A DNA stretch of 64,000 nt from Pisolithus tinctorius (Eukaryota > Basidiomycota > Agaricomycetes > Boletales > Pisolithaceae): the NCBI GenBank assembly GCA_024663395.1, contig JANFAH010000027.1:558001-622000 (forward strand), written 5' to 3'. The position numbers were made by a program, and so were the translations under genes. Every line of letters begins with the position of its first letter. The stretch's first letter is position 1. Positions 1-13,300 of this stretch are shown here, piece after piece. The notes below the pieces were generated by a model. The model was not told the origin of the DNA, searched no databases, and was given only the letters and a program-made list of their open reading frames with translations.

Positions 1-577
1 CTATAGTTGTCTCTAGTATATAAACTTGTAGATACTTGGCCTGTACTTCCTCAGTCTGAAATCAACTAAGTTTACTCTGATAACCCTGCCTCAGGCCTCA
101 GACTTGGACTGAGACCCATGCAAGGGAATAGTGCTGCAACCTCAGTTGCTAAGTCCAAACAGTCCAACCATCTGTATCTTCGACTCCCCTCCTGATCCTG
201 CCCCCTCGGCCTTGTGCCCACTTTGGTCTCCAGTCCAGACTCAACCCAGACAATCATGAACTTGACAGCTGGCCATTACCCTTCATACTTAGTTTGCTTG
301 TTCAAATTTGGACCATTGTCTTTCCTAGTGTAGAACATTAGTGAGCACCATAATATGAAAGGAACATAAACTAGAATATGGCAAGAGCGCCATGGCTCTT
401 TGAGTGCATCGAGACCATAAGACTGCTGCTGCATTGAGCAAAGGTTCCAAATTCCAGTGATAATCGATCCATTTCGATTGACTTCCCACCATTTTCCCCT
501 TCATCTTATCTAAGCTACCCTGCACATTCCTTCCATTTTTCCTCCCCCCATCTTTCTCCTTCTCGCCCCTTGCTCCC
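1..577. other. Stretch without recognisable gene
   Basis: I see no conserved domain, splice-consistent exon or repeat boundary here. Short open frames exist on both strands but have low-complexity translations. The last 60 bases are pyrimidine-rich with CT runs directly before the ATG at 578, as in many basidiomycete promoters, so this may be the leader of the next feature. Confidence 0.4.
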
Positions 578-930
578 ATGTCGTCCAACCCCAACAACTC
601 ACCTCCCAACATTGGCATCCCAGCTGACAACCTCATGCATGCCACCTCTGTCCTCCAGCTCTTGCTGGGATCATTGCAAGGAGATACAGAGTCAAGAAAT
701 GCGCTGTTAGTGTGTCTGGGGTCTTTGATGGTGCATGGTCTTTTTCTTTTCCTTGATGGTCATTCTGTTGACACTACCTGTTGTCACAGGGCCCTTTGCT
801 GGCTCCTATGGCTCCCAAACCTCAAGCCATCTCTTCTCCTGCACTACCGGTTGATGCTCTTCCCATTGAAATTGTTCAAGATGACTGCCATGTGCAAGGT
901 GTCAACAGCCAGAATGACTCACTGTCCTGA
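578..930 (+). CDS. Small two-exon hypothetical ORF, probably truncated
   Basis: Exon 1 runs from the ATG at 578 to about 715 and ends ...NALL. A GT...AG intron (donor GTGTGT near 716, acceptor CACAG near 789) joins in phase 0 to exon 2, which starts GPLLAPMAPKP and ends at a TGA near 930. The spliced product is about 90 residues, starts MSSNPNNSPPN and is rich in Pro, Asn and Ser. I recognise no domain. Its 3' end meets the 3' limit of the minus-strand gypsy fragment at about 919, so the ORF may be cut by that insertion and the stop may lie in element sequence. A serine/proline-rich start could belong to a Gag, but that is only a guess. Confidence 0.3.
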
Positions 931-3677
931 CTTGTAATCTATTGGTTTTAATGCTGGTGAGTTGGTGAGTGCTTCCTTCAAGTTGTCCATTGCTGCTTCA
1001 TGTACTTCATCAAATCTGAAGACTACTCCCTTCTTGGTCAATTCAATCAACAGTTTTGCCCTTTTTGCATAGTCCCAGATGAAGATGCAACAGTAGCTGC
1101 AGAGGCCTAAAAAGCCTTGCACTTCTGTGACATTCTTGCAGTAGGGCCAATCTTGAATCTTCTGTACTTTGGATTCATTGGGTATTTTGCCTTTGTATGA
1201 AACCTTGTGTCCCACTACAGTGATAGATGGGACTGCCACTGCAAATTTCTTTGCAGAGATGGTAGCTCCAACATGCTCGAGGCAATGTAGAACTTGATTA
1301 GTACTGATGAGGTGCTCCCATACAAACCTCCTGATTCCTGAATTCCCTTCAATTGTTTCATATGTTCCATCCTCTTGCATGTACCTCAATCACAGTCCTT
1401 TTACTGGTATGTCATCAATAAACAGCATGGTTACTTCTGGCATTTCCTTCCTGAGTGTAAATGACACATCCCCATGGAACACTTGTACAGCATTTGTATA
1501 GCCCATGGGGAGTTTGGTCAACCTGAACATGCTGATTGGCATTTGAAAGGTCATAAGGTCATGATAGTCTTTGTGGATTACTTGGTGGTTGTAACTGACC
1601 ATAAGGTCATACATGCTGTACACCGAGTGTCCTGCAAACTCTTCTGCAATACTGTCCATGTGTGGGGGAACTCCTGAATCCTGTATTGAGACTGCATTGA
1701 GCAGCTGTAAGTCGTGGACCAGCCACAGTGATTGCCCATCCTTCTTCACTATGCAAAACCATCTCGATCGATAAGACAAAGTTGATGGTTCGTAAACTCC
1801 TGCTGTGATCTTCTCCTTGATTATTTGCACAACATCCCCATAGATTGCCAGTGGAATGGGAATATTCCGATACACCCATGGCTTGTGCAGGACTGTCAGA
1901 ATCTTGAGAGGTGGGAACATATCTTCTTGGAATGTCCCCCTTTCACTCATGTCCCAAGCGAATGCCTTCTCATGGATTCATACTAGCCACTTGACTAGTT
2001 TGAGTTCTTCGGACCATAAAAATCTGCCTGGGTCCCATTTGAACTTGTCTACTCGCTCCTGGGTAAGTTGTTCCCCAGGCATGAACTCTGGGGGTTTAAC
2101 TGGTATCTGGGGGAGGTTAGCCAAAGGGTCCCCCACTTCTCTCCTCTCAACTCTAAACTCTGCCAGTGTCTCTGTTGCGACCAGCTGAACCTTCTTTGCC
2201 ACAGGTTTGTACTTCATCACTTGCTTTATCCATTCTTCCTCATCCTGTAGCTTGGAGGTCAGACTCTCTACCAAATAAGATTCAAAATGTAAATCCAAGG
2301 ACTCAAAGTCCTCCTCTGTCATCGCAAACATCATCTCGTAACCTTTTGGTCTTGCCCCTGGGTGTTCAATCTCTGTTTCTTCACTTCAACCTTCTTCCTC
2401 AATGCTTCTATCTGTTCCTTCTTCTTCGCATCCCTTACAAAAAGGTTCGTCTCTTCAATACTGTCCTGTGTCTTTGCAATAAACATCTTGTGATTCGATT
2501 TCTATACCTGCAGGAAAAGTCAGTGCATTATTCATGCTTGATCTAAAAGGAACTCTATGGCTGGTCGCCTCTATGTCTAATGTTGATTTTTGTTCTCTGT
2601 TTTCAGTTATATCTTGAAACTGCAAGTCAAAGTTCGAGATGTATGTACTTGATTCATTCTTATATACTGCTATAGGCTGAGCAAGATACCCCAGCCTTAC
2701 AGGGGTGGCCAATCCCATCGAAACATCTCCTTGCTGGCTATTCGAGTCCTGGATGAAGTCTAAAAACCCTCATCCTGAGGTTGACATTGCATCCTATGGG
2801 GTTTGTGCCCAATCCTCCAAACATATTCCTTCTGCAAAACCATGTCCTTAAACTGAGGGAACTGTGTGAGGGACCTTCTAGGTCATGGTGAGATCTGGAT
2901 CCTCTTGTCTGTCTCCAGATCCATAAACTCAAGCATCTGTTGTCCATTCCTAAAGTCTTGTGTCCTAGCCCAAATCGCACATAGGAATCGCCTGCCCAGG
3001 AGGATATCGAAGGGGGCTGACTTGATGACTTGAATCGGCACTTGCACTTCTGCTGGACTGATCCTGAGTGAGGCATCTCACACCAGGCCCAGTGTTTCGT
3101 CCTTCGACTGGTTCACAGCTTCCATAATGATTTGGCTATCTCTTTTGCTGTGGAGATGCAGAACTTCTGCTATTTCCTGTTGCAAGGCCACTATCTGCGA
3201 ACCATTGTCAAGGATCCCTTTGAGCATGACTTTCCCATCCAGCTCAACCTCTACCATCAGAAGTGGCATCAAATCAGTCTGCATGAACCTCTCATCTCCT
3301 ATACTGCACTCAAAAGCCCTCACATCATTTGACTGCAGTGACCCTTCCAGCATTTCCGATGCACCTGAGAAGGTAGCACTAAGCACTACTCACTTCATCA
3401 TTGCTCTGTCCTTGAACTCTCTCTGGACATCTGGACTTATAGCAAATAGATCTCTTCCAGGAATTGTAATGGTCTGGTCCAGGTACTGGTTCAACACCCT
3501 TGCCACTGCTGTAGGGTCTTCAAACAGACTCATATACCTATAGCCTTTCCTTCCTGCATCCAGACCTTCTGTGGCACACTGCTGGGTTTTGGGCATAGAG
3601 GTAGGTCCTAGCAACCTGCCAGCACTTCTGTCCAGTTGCTTTCCCTTATCCTTTGAACTTGCTTCAGGAGCATCCAT
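919..3677 (-). pseudogene. pol: gypsy Pol remnant: protease and reverse transcriptase
   Basis: From 3677 leftwards the translations contain a retropepsin-like segment (GILDNGSQI, where D-N-G replaces the usual D-[ST]-G), a linker with PPEFMPGEQLTQER, and an RT. The RT at 1390-1950 keeps VKKDGQSLWLVHDLQLLNAV, LPMGYTNAVQVFH and FIDDIPVKG in place of the usual YLDD box. The 919-1389 segment continues with the RT thumb/connection (IQDWPYCKNVTEVQGFLGL) and the start of RNase H. Changes at otherwise conserved positions (YDLMVSYNHQ for LDLKSGYHQ) and frame breaks show it is not functional. RNase H is cut off and integrase is absent. Confidence 0.8.
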
Positions 3678-3725
3678 CGAGCCAGACAGACTAGGTCCTG
3701 CCTGCTCTGTTGTTGTGGTTGCTGT

Positions 3726-5375
3726 TCATCTCTCTTTCCCAGGTACTGCTACCCCATCGAACTTCAGGGTCTTTTGCTGCTGCTTATTCTCTTCCCTTCG
3801 AGCTGCTGCAAATGCCTGTTCTGTTTCTGCCTGTTGCGCTTCATACTCTGTCTCTGAGATGACTTCCTTGGCTGTATCCTCTCCTTCTGAAACATACTCT
3901 TCGATCCTAGCCCTCTTGATGTATTGGAAGGCATTGTGTGCTGCTATGAACATATTTGTGTTTGTCAGAGGATCCTCTTCATGCTTGATATGAACAATGG
4001 GTGCTTGCTGCTCCTCTCTCCTCCTCCTGTCCCTTGCTATCCATTCATCTATCAACTGGTACATTGGCTTGTCTGTTTGAGGAATGCGTGTGCCATTGTT
4101 GAACTTTACCCTATCATCTTTGACAATACACCTGCCAGCCATGCAATACCTTTCCAACATGTGACAAGTCCTCATGCAGTGTCCTTGAAGGAAACAGAAA
4201 AAGCAAATTATTTCTCGAGGCAGTTCACATGCTCCTTTGACAACATTTCTGGCCAGTACAGGCACTGCCCTTCACTGGGCCTGTGCTTCCGCCCAAACCT
4301 GAGGCTGCCTCTGTATCAACTCATGTGCTATCCTCCTGGCTTCCTCCCTGGGCAATAACTGAATGACACCCCTCCTCACAGCACAACTTCCTGTCATATG
4401 GTACCCATGCCTCAGCAACTCTTTTATTTCTTGTATGACCTTGTTCATAGGCCAGGGGTCATTTGAATCATGCAAGCTGTTTCTAAACTTCAAGTTCTCA
4501 AGCCTATCTTTCTGGAGATCTGGGTCCAGGCCCTCCCAGAAGTAGCCATCATAATCCTCCTGAGTAAGCTTATAGCATCTGTTGAGGTAGACTGCAATGA
4601 TCTCATACTGCCAAGGGTACTCTCCAAGGTATTCTTCCATCACTATGATCTTTCTGGATTGTGCTTGAACAAGATTGATCAGGTCCACTTTAACATATCT
4701 CTTCTCTCATTCTCCTGGGCCCAGGGACACATTCACCAGTGCCTCTATGAACTCATCCCATCTACCTGTTGTCTCTTCCACAAGTTGCATCCACAAGTTC
4801 ACCATATTGTTGTCCAGGTACCATATAGCCTACTTCAGCCACTCATACTCATCTGTACACCCTGCCTTCTTACACAGGTGATGAATTTCTTCCAGATAAT
4901 GAACCAGATCAGCTGTTTTCCCTGAAAACTTGGGTGCTTTGTCTGAAGACCTAGAGGGCATTTTCCCAAGTGACTTGGGTTTGTTGGATGCCAGGGCACC
5001 TTGCCCAAGAAGCCTAAGGATATGTTGCCCTTCAGACAGTTCTTCTGGCTGGGCCATTCTCCTCCTTGGCTCCCATGCTTCCATAGATGGAGATCTATAC
5101 CTCGAGCAATGTTCCTTCTCACACATTTTCTCCTTGTGTCTGTGATACCTTCTTCTTTCTTCTTCCTCGTTTGAGTCACTTGATGAACTGTCCATGGAGT
5201 AGGACCTCCTATGGTGTCTACTCCTTGACTTCTCCAATCTTCTATGTCTGTGGCAATGGGACTTTGACCTGTGCCTTGTTCTATAACTTGACCTGGAAGT
5301 CAATCTATACTTGTACTTGTGTCTCAACCTTGACCTTGAGGATGACCTCTCCCTATGTCCTGACCTATATCTCAA
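3726..5375 (-). pseudogene. gag: gypsy Gag remnant (basic/RS-rich N-terminus, CCHC knuckle)
   Basis: Three minus-strand segments (4830-5375, 4272-4688, 3726-4265) read as one Gag. The first ~80 residues are rich in Arg, Ser and His with RSR/SRSR patterns, followed by an acidic stretch and a capsid-like start (SDKAPKFSGK...). The middle piece is a helical capsid-like segment with the pattern YFWEGLDPDLQK. The third holds a knuckle CFFCFLQGHCMRTC, which fits C-x2-C-x4-H-x4-C, followed by charged sequence. The pieces lie in different frames, so at least two shifts or short introns separate them. The capsid assignment rests on position and character; the knuckle is clear. Confidence 0.7.
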
Positions 5376-5520
5376 CCTTGAGGGTGACCTTTCTCTGCTT
5401 ATGGACCTTTCTGTGGTCTGTCCTCAGTGGACCACAGCTTTTGGGTCATTGACATAGATTCTGTCAGGCAGCTGCTCTGTTGCCCTTTCCTTTCCTTTAT
5501 CCCAGTAGGTCATAAATGGC

Positions 5521-6345
5521 CACTTCAGGTAACCAATTTTCATAAGCATTTAGGCTGGAGTTTTTCTACAAATCATCCAAGCTAAAAGCCACTCAGACCA
5601 GGTCATCCCAGGGACATCTGGCCATGTCCCAGGGCTATTTGCAGTGTGCAGGAGCTGGGATGTCCCATAATCCCAGCCCTTTGGTAATATATTTTGGGCT
5701 GTCCCATGGCTGCCTTAGGTGTCAGGGGTCCTCAACTGCAAAAGTGCAGCTCACACCCACATTGGAATGTCAGCTTTCAATCACAAACACATTGCTGTTA
5801 TGATCATCATCCAGACAATGAGCATACCTATCAAACTGGGGGGATGGATGAAAACATTACCCTCCCAAAAAACACTTACTATACATATTAAGTGATATAT
5901 GAAGACTACTGGGCAATGAGTGTGTTTGTGTGATGCCATCTGCAGAATTGTACAATGTGGATGAAGGTGAACCTGTCAATTACTAAAGGCTAATGGATTC
6001 AGAATCCCCCCAATAGTACTGTAAGTTTGTGTTTGTTACAACAGTCACTCCTCACTAAGATCAGTACTTTTGTTTCCAACTTACAGTTGAGGTACATACA
6101 TACATAGTATCAAAATGATGCTCTTGTGGGGGATGAGCATGTGAGTGCCCCACTGGCATAGGATGCTATATGATCTGATTGGCATGGGGCCCCATGCCCA
6201 GGACAGTGGGATGCCCCTTGATAGCTTTGGAGGCCACTGTGGGACATCCCACCCCCTTTCTTGAGGCCAGTAGCATGTTTCATCATAGCTTTGGAGGTTA
6301 CTGGGGGCCATCCCCTCAATTCTGCACACTCCTGGTATATTAAAA
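5521..6345 (+). repeat. Dispersed repeat M, copy M1
   Basis: A sharp left border CACTTCAGGTAACC starts a segment that recurs inverted at 29165-29880 (M2) and, interrupted by a solo LTR, at 31632-32645 (M3). The first ~245 bases are well conserved between M1 and M2. The next ~450 are recognisable but diverged. The unit contains foldback motifs, for example GGGACAT-CTGGCC-ATGTCCC near 5608. The right end is uncertain; a weak inverted match to the left border (ATACCTCAGATG) lies near 6343. It carries no coding sequence I can support and could be a MITE, an ancient LTR or the end of a larger DNA transposon. Confidence 0.65.
6185..6330. repeat. Single degenerate unit of the GGGATGTCCC minisatellite family
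   Basis: Motifs TGGGATGCCCC, TGGGACATCCCACCCCC and an AGCTTTGGAGG core occur with the spacing of the 64/65-bp units of the arrays at 27.05-28.84 kb. Only about two units are seen and they are diverged. Confidence 0.6.
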
Positions 6346-6407
6346 TACCTCAGATGCCATGGGCATTCATCTAATGAATTTTTCAGAGACATACAAGACT
6401 AGCTTCA

Positions 6408-9400
6408 CTATCTATGTGGTCTTTTACTTGGAGATGATGGGGGATGCATATCCAATACATCTAATTCCCAGTCATCTGCCCATGAGAACTCTGTCAATGA
6501 CATCTCACTGAACTGTTGGTGATATTCATCTGCAAGAGCAAATTCCTCAGCAACACACAGCAAGTCATCATCAAGCATTTCATCATCCCCATCATCATTC
6601 TCAGATTCCAAGTCCTCCCATCCCACCTCTTCATTTCTGTCCATGTCCATGGTGAGTGGTGCACAATCCATATTCCTCCATTCTTCAACCCTTGCCTCCC
6701 AGCTCTCATCAGCACCTCCTGGAAAGTGCCTCATTTTTTCCTGCCACAAGAGACTCAGACTTGCTAGTGCTGAAGCCCTGTGGTCCAGTTCATATGCAAG
6801 ATCTGCACCTGATTTTCATTCAATTATCTTAATACATTCAATGACACAACAGCTCTCTTACCTGCATCCACTCTGCATTTCTCCAGCCATCTCCATTCCT
6901 CTGAATGCCATTCCATCAAGGTTTTTCTTTCATACAGGAGCCTCCTTTCCTCCTCCTCACACCTCTTCAGCTCAAGGAGTGACCTGATCCCCAAGCGCAC
7001 CCTTTCATCAGCTAACCAAGCTGGTGGCAATCCCACAGAATCATCCTCAAGACCAATATCCTGCCAGATATCATCATCCACATCTAGTTTGAACAAGCCA
7101 TCCCTTTGGATCAGTATAGGTGCTATGGCCCCTTGAGGGGCTTTCCCCTGGCGGATGAGAGCTACCAACTGCAAACACAAATTATTGTAGGAGGTAGAAA
7201 GCTTGACAATTCCTGGTTCTTGTCACTGGACAGATCCTTCCACATGGATTTGAAGTTTTTTTTCTTCAAAGCAGTCAACCACAAGAGGCAAATGCTTGAG
7301 AGCACCACTTACCACTAACTGTCTGTTGGTAAGACCATTCTAGTCTCTCTAATTCAAACTTTTGTTGACACAGACAGTCTTGGATATGCTTCTTGATTGC
7401 CAATGCATGCATACACAGCTGAATGCTTTGAATTCAATCAACTTATAAATCTAGAAGAGGAAGAACCACCAGCCTGAAGAAAGGAACTATTCTGGAGCCT
7501 GGAAAGCTCTGCAAGCCCATCTATTCCAAGGCTTGCCCTCTGTCTTTGTGAAGCTTGCTTGAAATGTATAATCTTTTTGTGACACTCTGCTAACTGTATA
7601 TTTAAATTTGTCATATCAGCCCCTCCTCGGAGAAGACCCTTCTCCAGTTCATCTAGTCTAGCTTCATAAGTTTCCAGTGATTTCTGAGTTGCCATCATTT
7701 GCATTATAAAATTTTCTGTGGCTTTTGCAGAGTGCCCTTAAATTACTGTCAGCTCACAGCAAGAGGAATCACTTATACAGGAGGCTTACAAGATGCTGGC
7801 TTGGTTTGTACTGAAACCTGAGCCTCCCATTCAGCTTGAAGTGTCTGAATATTGATTCCAGATTTTCTTAGACTCTTTTTTGCAGAAGTCTTTTTTTCTT
7901 GACAGTGGTTCCAGCACCACAAAAGCCACTGGCCAACACCATTAAGACTCTTCATGTCAAGATAGTGCACCTGGGAGTCAATAACAAAGAGGCATTGATG
8001 ATACTGAATAAAATATTAGCCTGCATTTTGCGACACAACTAATTGCATACCCCAGAAACTCGCAGAGATGGTATTAGTGGCTTAATTGAACTCCAAAATT
8101 GCTCACAACCCTCTCCATCAGAAAGCCCAAACCCTTCTCATTTCCAAGGGTGATAGATGAGCTGGCAAGCCCATTGATGACCAAAGGCATGAAAGACTGA
8201 TATAGCAAAAGAAATTCAGGGTAGAAATGGCCCAAGGTAGCCCCACTTTCTGCAGCTCTGTTCAAGCTGACAGCCTATGTCATATAACAGCCCAATGTGA
8301 AAATCACCAGGGAGGTGACTGAATAATGATTTGATGAGGGCAAGTGCATAGTGTTGCTTCTCCCCTGCTGAAGTCATGTTGGCAAGGTGAATAACATGAT
8401 CATGACAACAGAGTAGGGCCATAACTCCAGTATCTGAAAAGAATTGGGTACTTGCCTATACCACCATCAGAATATTGCAGACAGGTTAAATGACTAAGCT
8501 CACTTTCTGACATCTCTCATCAGCTGCAGTGAAGGATTCATTACAACCCTTGAGGACTGATGGTGGTATCCTCATACCCTGCTCAAACCTATCCTCATCT
8601 CCACAATTCTTCTTAGAAGACTGACCACTCCTCTTTTGCATTGATGCCTTTGTCCTTCTCAAACCTTCAACCTCACATTCCATAGTATCAATGTCTTCTT
8701 GTGACAGAAAAACTGAACCTGTAGGGTTTACTGGGTCATCCTGTTGACTTCTTCTACATTTCTGGGTAAAGCAAGCATCAATGCAAACAATTGCATCAGG
8801 ATTGGAGGAGCTAGGACCCAAGACTATTTAGTAACATAGGATTATGTATATGCACCAAGAAACATACCTATTATTATTTTTCCAGTTGCAACTACCAAAG
8901 CATAATGGACAACACTTTCATAGGTATTCTGAAGGCCATGTCCTTGAGCTTGAGACATCTGGAGGGTGGTGAGAGGATGATGGAACTGCAGGGAGGATGT
9001 CTGCTGGTGGGGTTGCAGCACTTGCCAAGTGTTGTTGAACATATTCATCAACTGAGATTTCCAGGATGCAATACCAGTGGTATGCATTACTAAACCTTCG
9101 ACATATACCTTCCTGTAAGTATCATTAGCAAACATCATTAATAGATATGGATGGAAATAGTTAAAGGCATGCATTGACTTGATAAACACAACACAAGATC
9201 AGATCTACAGACATGTGCACATTCATACAACCACAGTGCAATCATTCATTAGACACAAACAACAAAGTCCCAATAGGTTAGACATACACAAAACTGTAGT
9301 CTCATAATCACAACATAAACGAAAACAGTGGATACAGATAATATAATCAATGGGACAGAATTCAGACACAAACCTTTGTGTCTACCTTGTAGCCCATGCT

Positions 9401-10263
9401 AGCAAGATGTGCTTCAAGGGACTCACACCATGCAGAAATGTTTGGGGGCATGTGCATAAAGACCTGCCTGACCAGACTCAGAAGCTGTAAACTGACAGCA
9501 AGGGTTGGCCCCAGTGGTGCAGATGGAAAGTACCCCATCTGCAGGAGCTGAAGTGCTGCCAGTGCACATGGACAGATGGTGAGATCAACCACTTGCAAAC
9601 CTGGCACAAGCCATATGTCTAAGTAGAGAGGAAAACATGCAATAAAATCTTACCATTGAAACTAACACAGAGAACCTTCAATTGTTGAGAGACATAACTA
9701 CACTCTGGGCACTCATAGTCAACGCAGTGCTGGAAGTTTCTAGAGAGCTGTCAATATGCAAGATAGGGCTTGATAAGTGAGGGGATGGTTTCAGATGACC
9801 ACCACTGCCACTGTCTCATTTTCTTGTGAGCATTGTGGGATGGCAAGGATGGCAGGGCAAAAAAGTCATTGTGACTGACATGTAGCCCCTCCATTAGACA
9901 ATCCAAATGGGCAGGGGCAAGCTCATCCTCAGATGGGAGGCAAGCTCCCATGAGGGGAGGGGAGTTTGTAGCAGAAGCAGTGGGGGGGGCTGAAGTCCCC
10001 TGAGGTGGCTGCGTGAAACTGCAATGCCCAGGCAAAGTGACCAGATGTTCAATGGGAAGGTAAAAATTGGCTGTGCCTGGCATGCAGTATGGTGGCTCAA
10101 CCTGGTCATGGTCAACAAGTACTGCTTGACCTCCAGGGGAATGCAAGTCAGAGACTGGTATGGGAGGAGGATGACTCCCAGAGGAATGCAAGTCAGAGGT
10201 CATGGGAATCAAGGAATGGTGATTCAAAAACTTCCTTGGGTGACAAAATGACATCTGGAACAA
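6408..10263 (-). pseudogene. KDZ (Kyakuja-Dileera-Zisupton) transposase, decayed
   Basis: Minus-strand segments follow the KDZ order. The N-terminal part is at 9751-10263 (KKMRQWQWWSSETIPSL) and 9362-9607 (CPCALAALQLLQMGYFPSAP, then NISAWCESLEAHLASMGYK). The catalytic region is at 8486-8821 (PDAIVCIDACFTQK, and GCNESFTAADER) and 8216-8422 (NMTSAGEKQHYALALI, LLYDIGCQLE). A GFGLSDGEGCEQFW block lies near 8100-8150. The C-terminal parts are at 7773-7970, 7438-7704, 6824-7180 and an acidic tail at 6408-6749. The family uses an RNase H-fold DDE-type centre; the Asp of DACF and YDIGC and the Glu of GEGCE fit this. Introns explain some breaks, but in-frame stops after GPFLP (CGA to TGA) and within HPWK-EGFGL mark it as a pseudogene. 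I could not find its terminal inverted repeats. Confidence 0.85.
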
Positions 10264-10315
10264 GGGGTGAAATGGATGCAGATTTTGTGGTAACTACAAG
10301 TACATAGCCATGTAA

Positions 10316-13300
10316 TTATGCTTGTGGGGGATGGGGGGGAAGTGCAGATGATGATGCAGATGATAATGCAGAGGATGATGGGATTAAGCAGTTATCACCC
10401 AAGCCATAAATACTGCGAGGATTTTTCAGAATAAGATGGAGGACAATAGGCAAATGACCAAAGTTATCAAAGAATGACTGCACATAAAATAACGCAAGCC
10501 ATTTTTCCACTGCCCAAACATGTGCTGGTGAGGCTGATGATGGAAGTGAGGTTCCCAAATCTGGCAGAAACCCTGGCCACGAAGTGAGCAACATCCAGAA
10601 CCTCTCAACATATTCCAGCTTCGTTTGGGGTTCTAGTGAGGCCAGATCTTGATCCTTAGCCAGGAAGGTTCAGCGAACATGGTAAGCTCCAAATCTCCCA
10701 GGAAGATCTGCATAAAAATTTAGTAAATGGATTCTTTTGAGGTGCAAGGCAAAAACTTACCTGATGGACTTGGTCCAGCCACTCAGATTCCACATTTGAC
10801 CAGAGGGCAGGCACCAGCAGATGGTCCAAGGCAACCAGCTTGAAGCAGAAATTATGCTCATACAGGTCCCAGAGAATCTTGCCCTTTGTTGCTGAGTTGA
10901 TGATAGCGAGGTCTGCGAGACCAATTGTAATGTTGTGGAACTGCACATGACTCAGTACATCATGCTGAACCTTCACAAACTCCAGACCAAAGATATTAGC
11001 AGCTTCACATATTTGGTTCCCAGAAAAACTGATCAAAATGCAGTTGGGAATTGTGTTAAGATAATCATGCCACAAATGGGGAATGACAGGGGACACATCC
11101 GAAGCAGTGAGTTGCATGATCCAACCTGCTCGGGCCACCAACCAATTCTGGAGGTACCTCTGCCTCCGCTCCGAGGACTTGCCTCTCATAAATAGTGCAG
11201 TGTAGGGAGCTGTATACTCCCTGAGGCTGGAACAGGAATCTGTCACTAAATTCCGCAGACCTCTATGACAAACCCATTTCAGAATTTTTCGGAATTTTTC
11301 CTGCTTGTGTCCTCGCGTTTCCTCCCAACCCCTGTCCCCTTCGGAGTCTCTACCGACCTTCAGCGTGTCGCTCAGTCATCAAAACGCTGATCCGGAAATG
11401 CTGCATTTGCGCAGAGTCATCTGGAATTCAGTAGCCGTGCCATCGCTCAGCCATGTCACCAGTCATCCGTGCCACTTACCTCTAAAAAACCCCGGTTTCC
11501 CCTGTCACCCTAAATTTCGCAAGCTGGACTTCGTGCCAGTACGCTACGCTCTGCCCTCCTGTGCCACTCAGCTCCACCTCCCACTTGTACGCATACTCTC
11601 ATTCTGTTGGAAGATACCCCTTACCATTGTCCCGTTCTTACTCTTGTCTACTACCCACCGGACTATTTCATGTGCATCTGTATTTCGCCGACATCTGACA
11701 TCCTTCCCTTTATTTTCCGGTCTTTTAGTTTTTCCGCCCCACCTTACTCCGACTCGTACCTACTTTCCCTGTACTATATAATTCTGCCATAGCGTCGGAA
11801 ATATACCACCCACCTTTAGAGTCGCCATCAGCGTGCGTCCTGCGAGTTCGAGAGTTTTTCAGAGTCTAAGTGTGTCTATTGAGTCTACAGCGTCTACAGC
11901 GTCTCCAGTGGTCTTTGTGTCTCTTGCGTCCCCCCCAGTCTTGTACACCTTTTCCTGTATCCCCCTCACTCAAAATACACTTCTCCTGGTACAAATCGAC
12001 TTCTCGGAATTTCGTATACCCCTCTAGCAGTCCCTCACATGTCTACATCCGTCTGGAATTAAATTCCATGGCGCTCGCTCGAATTCCCCTGCCACCTTCT
12101 AGTCTCATTCTTGACTTCTCCTTCCACGCAGCGCCCCTTGGGATGATTCAAGGGAATTCTCCCTTCAGCCTTCCTCCAGTCACATGCTTCCCAGAAGTAG
12201 TGTCTCACAGCGGGGTGAGGGAAAAGATATGCAATTTTGGGCACACTGGCATGAATTCTCTTGGGGTCCTTGTTGATGTCAGTAAGCACAGCGTGCCATG
12301 AGTAAATGTGAGTGGGGAAGGCAGGATCATCAAAATCCTGCAGCAAGTTGATGTTTGGAGTGGTGGAAGTCTTGGCCTCCTTCGAACCTGCAGAATTATC
12401 TGAGCAGATGGTTGTAAGCATAAAGATCTCAATCAGTAATGAAACACCCACAAGGACTGCTGCAATGTTTAGCCCTATCCATTCTGACAACTCCTGAGGT
12501 GGAGCTGGGCATGCTGGAACTCATGGTACTCAAGGCCATTGAGCCAGAGGTTGTGGGAGTCAATGCTGTGGGACTTGGTTCTGGCCAGGGCACTGCAAAT
12601 TGCTCAAGACCCACTACTGGAGCTTCACGGGTGTGGACATGCATAGGATCACCAGGGTAATACCACCTAGCATTCCACTTGAGCATTTGGCCGACCTTGA
12701 ATTCATCTGGGGTAGTGATAATGCCTTCTGGGCATGTAATGTCGACCTTGCAATGTATCTTCATATCCTTTGGCACTAACTCTGGCTTCCAGACTAGCCA
12801 TACAGGGATGCGTGCTTCAAAAAGTCGCTCACAGACATCAGGATCTGTGGTAAATGCACCCATCCAACACTGTTTTGCATTAAAAGATGGGCCAGAAGGG
12901 GGGGTAATTTTTATCTCAAGGGAGTCTACCATAGCATAAATATCCAGACAAAGACATTGGACAAGTGCAACTAGGACCACCATATCATGGAAGGTGAATG
13001 GGAGTTGCTACGGAATTGTCAACTATTGAAATATCAGACAATGAGATATCATACCTTCAGATGCCTGAGAGACCTTCAACATTGCCTAATCCATATGTTC
13101 ACCCAGAGAGGTCCCTCGTTGTCAGGGTTCTTTGGTGGCCAGTTCTTTGCCTGTTCTTCTAGTCGTTTATACAAGATCTCTAGATGCTTCCACTTGTCCA
13201 GATGAACCCTCCCAACCCTGAACACCAATCCTCTCTCCAAGGCGAAGTCTTCCAGCACATTCCTGATGTTCCACCACATCCAAGACCATGTTGGGTCATC

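Larger units (their letters stand above)
919..5450 (-). mobile_element. Decayed Ty3/gypsy retrotransposon, 3' truncated
   Basis: On the minus strand a gag, a protease region and a reverse transcriptase follow in the Ty3/gypsy order. The sequence stops just after the RT/RNase H junction at about 919, so the rest of RNase H, integrase and the 3' LTR are missing. The frame is broken by several shifts and stops. Its translations are quite unlike the chromoviruses at 45-64 kb, so it is a separate lineage. No LTR can be shown at the gag end. Repeat M1 starts about 70 bases further right, and whether M1 derives from its LTR is unresolved. Confidence 0.8.
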
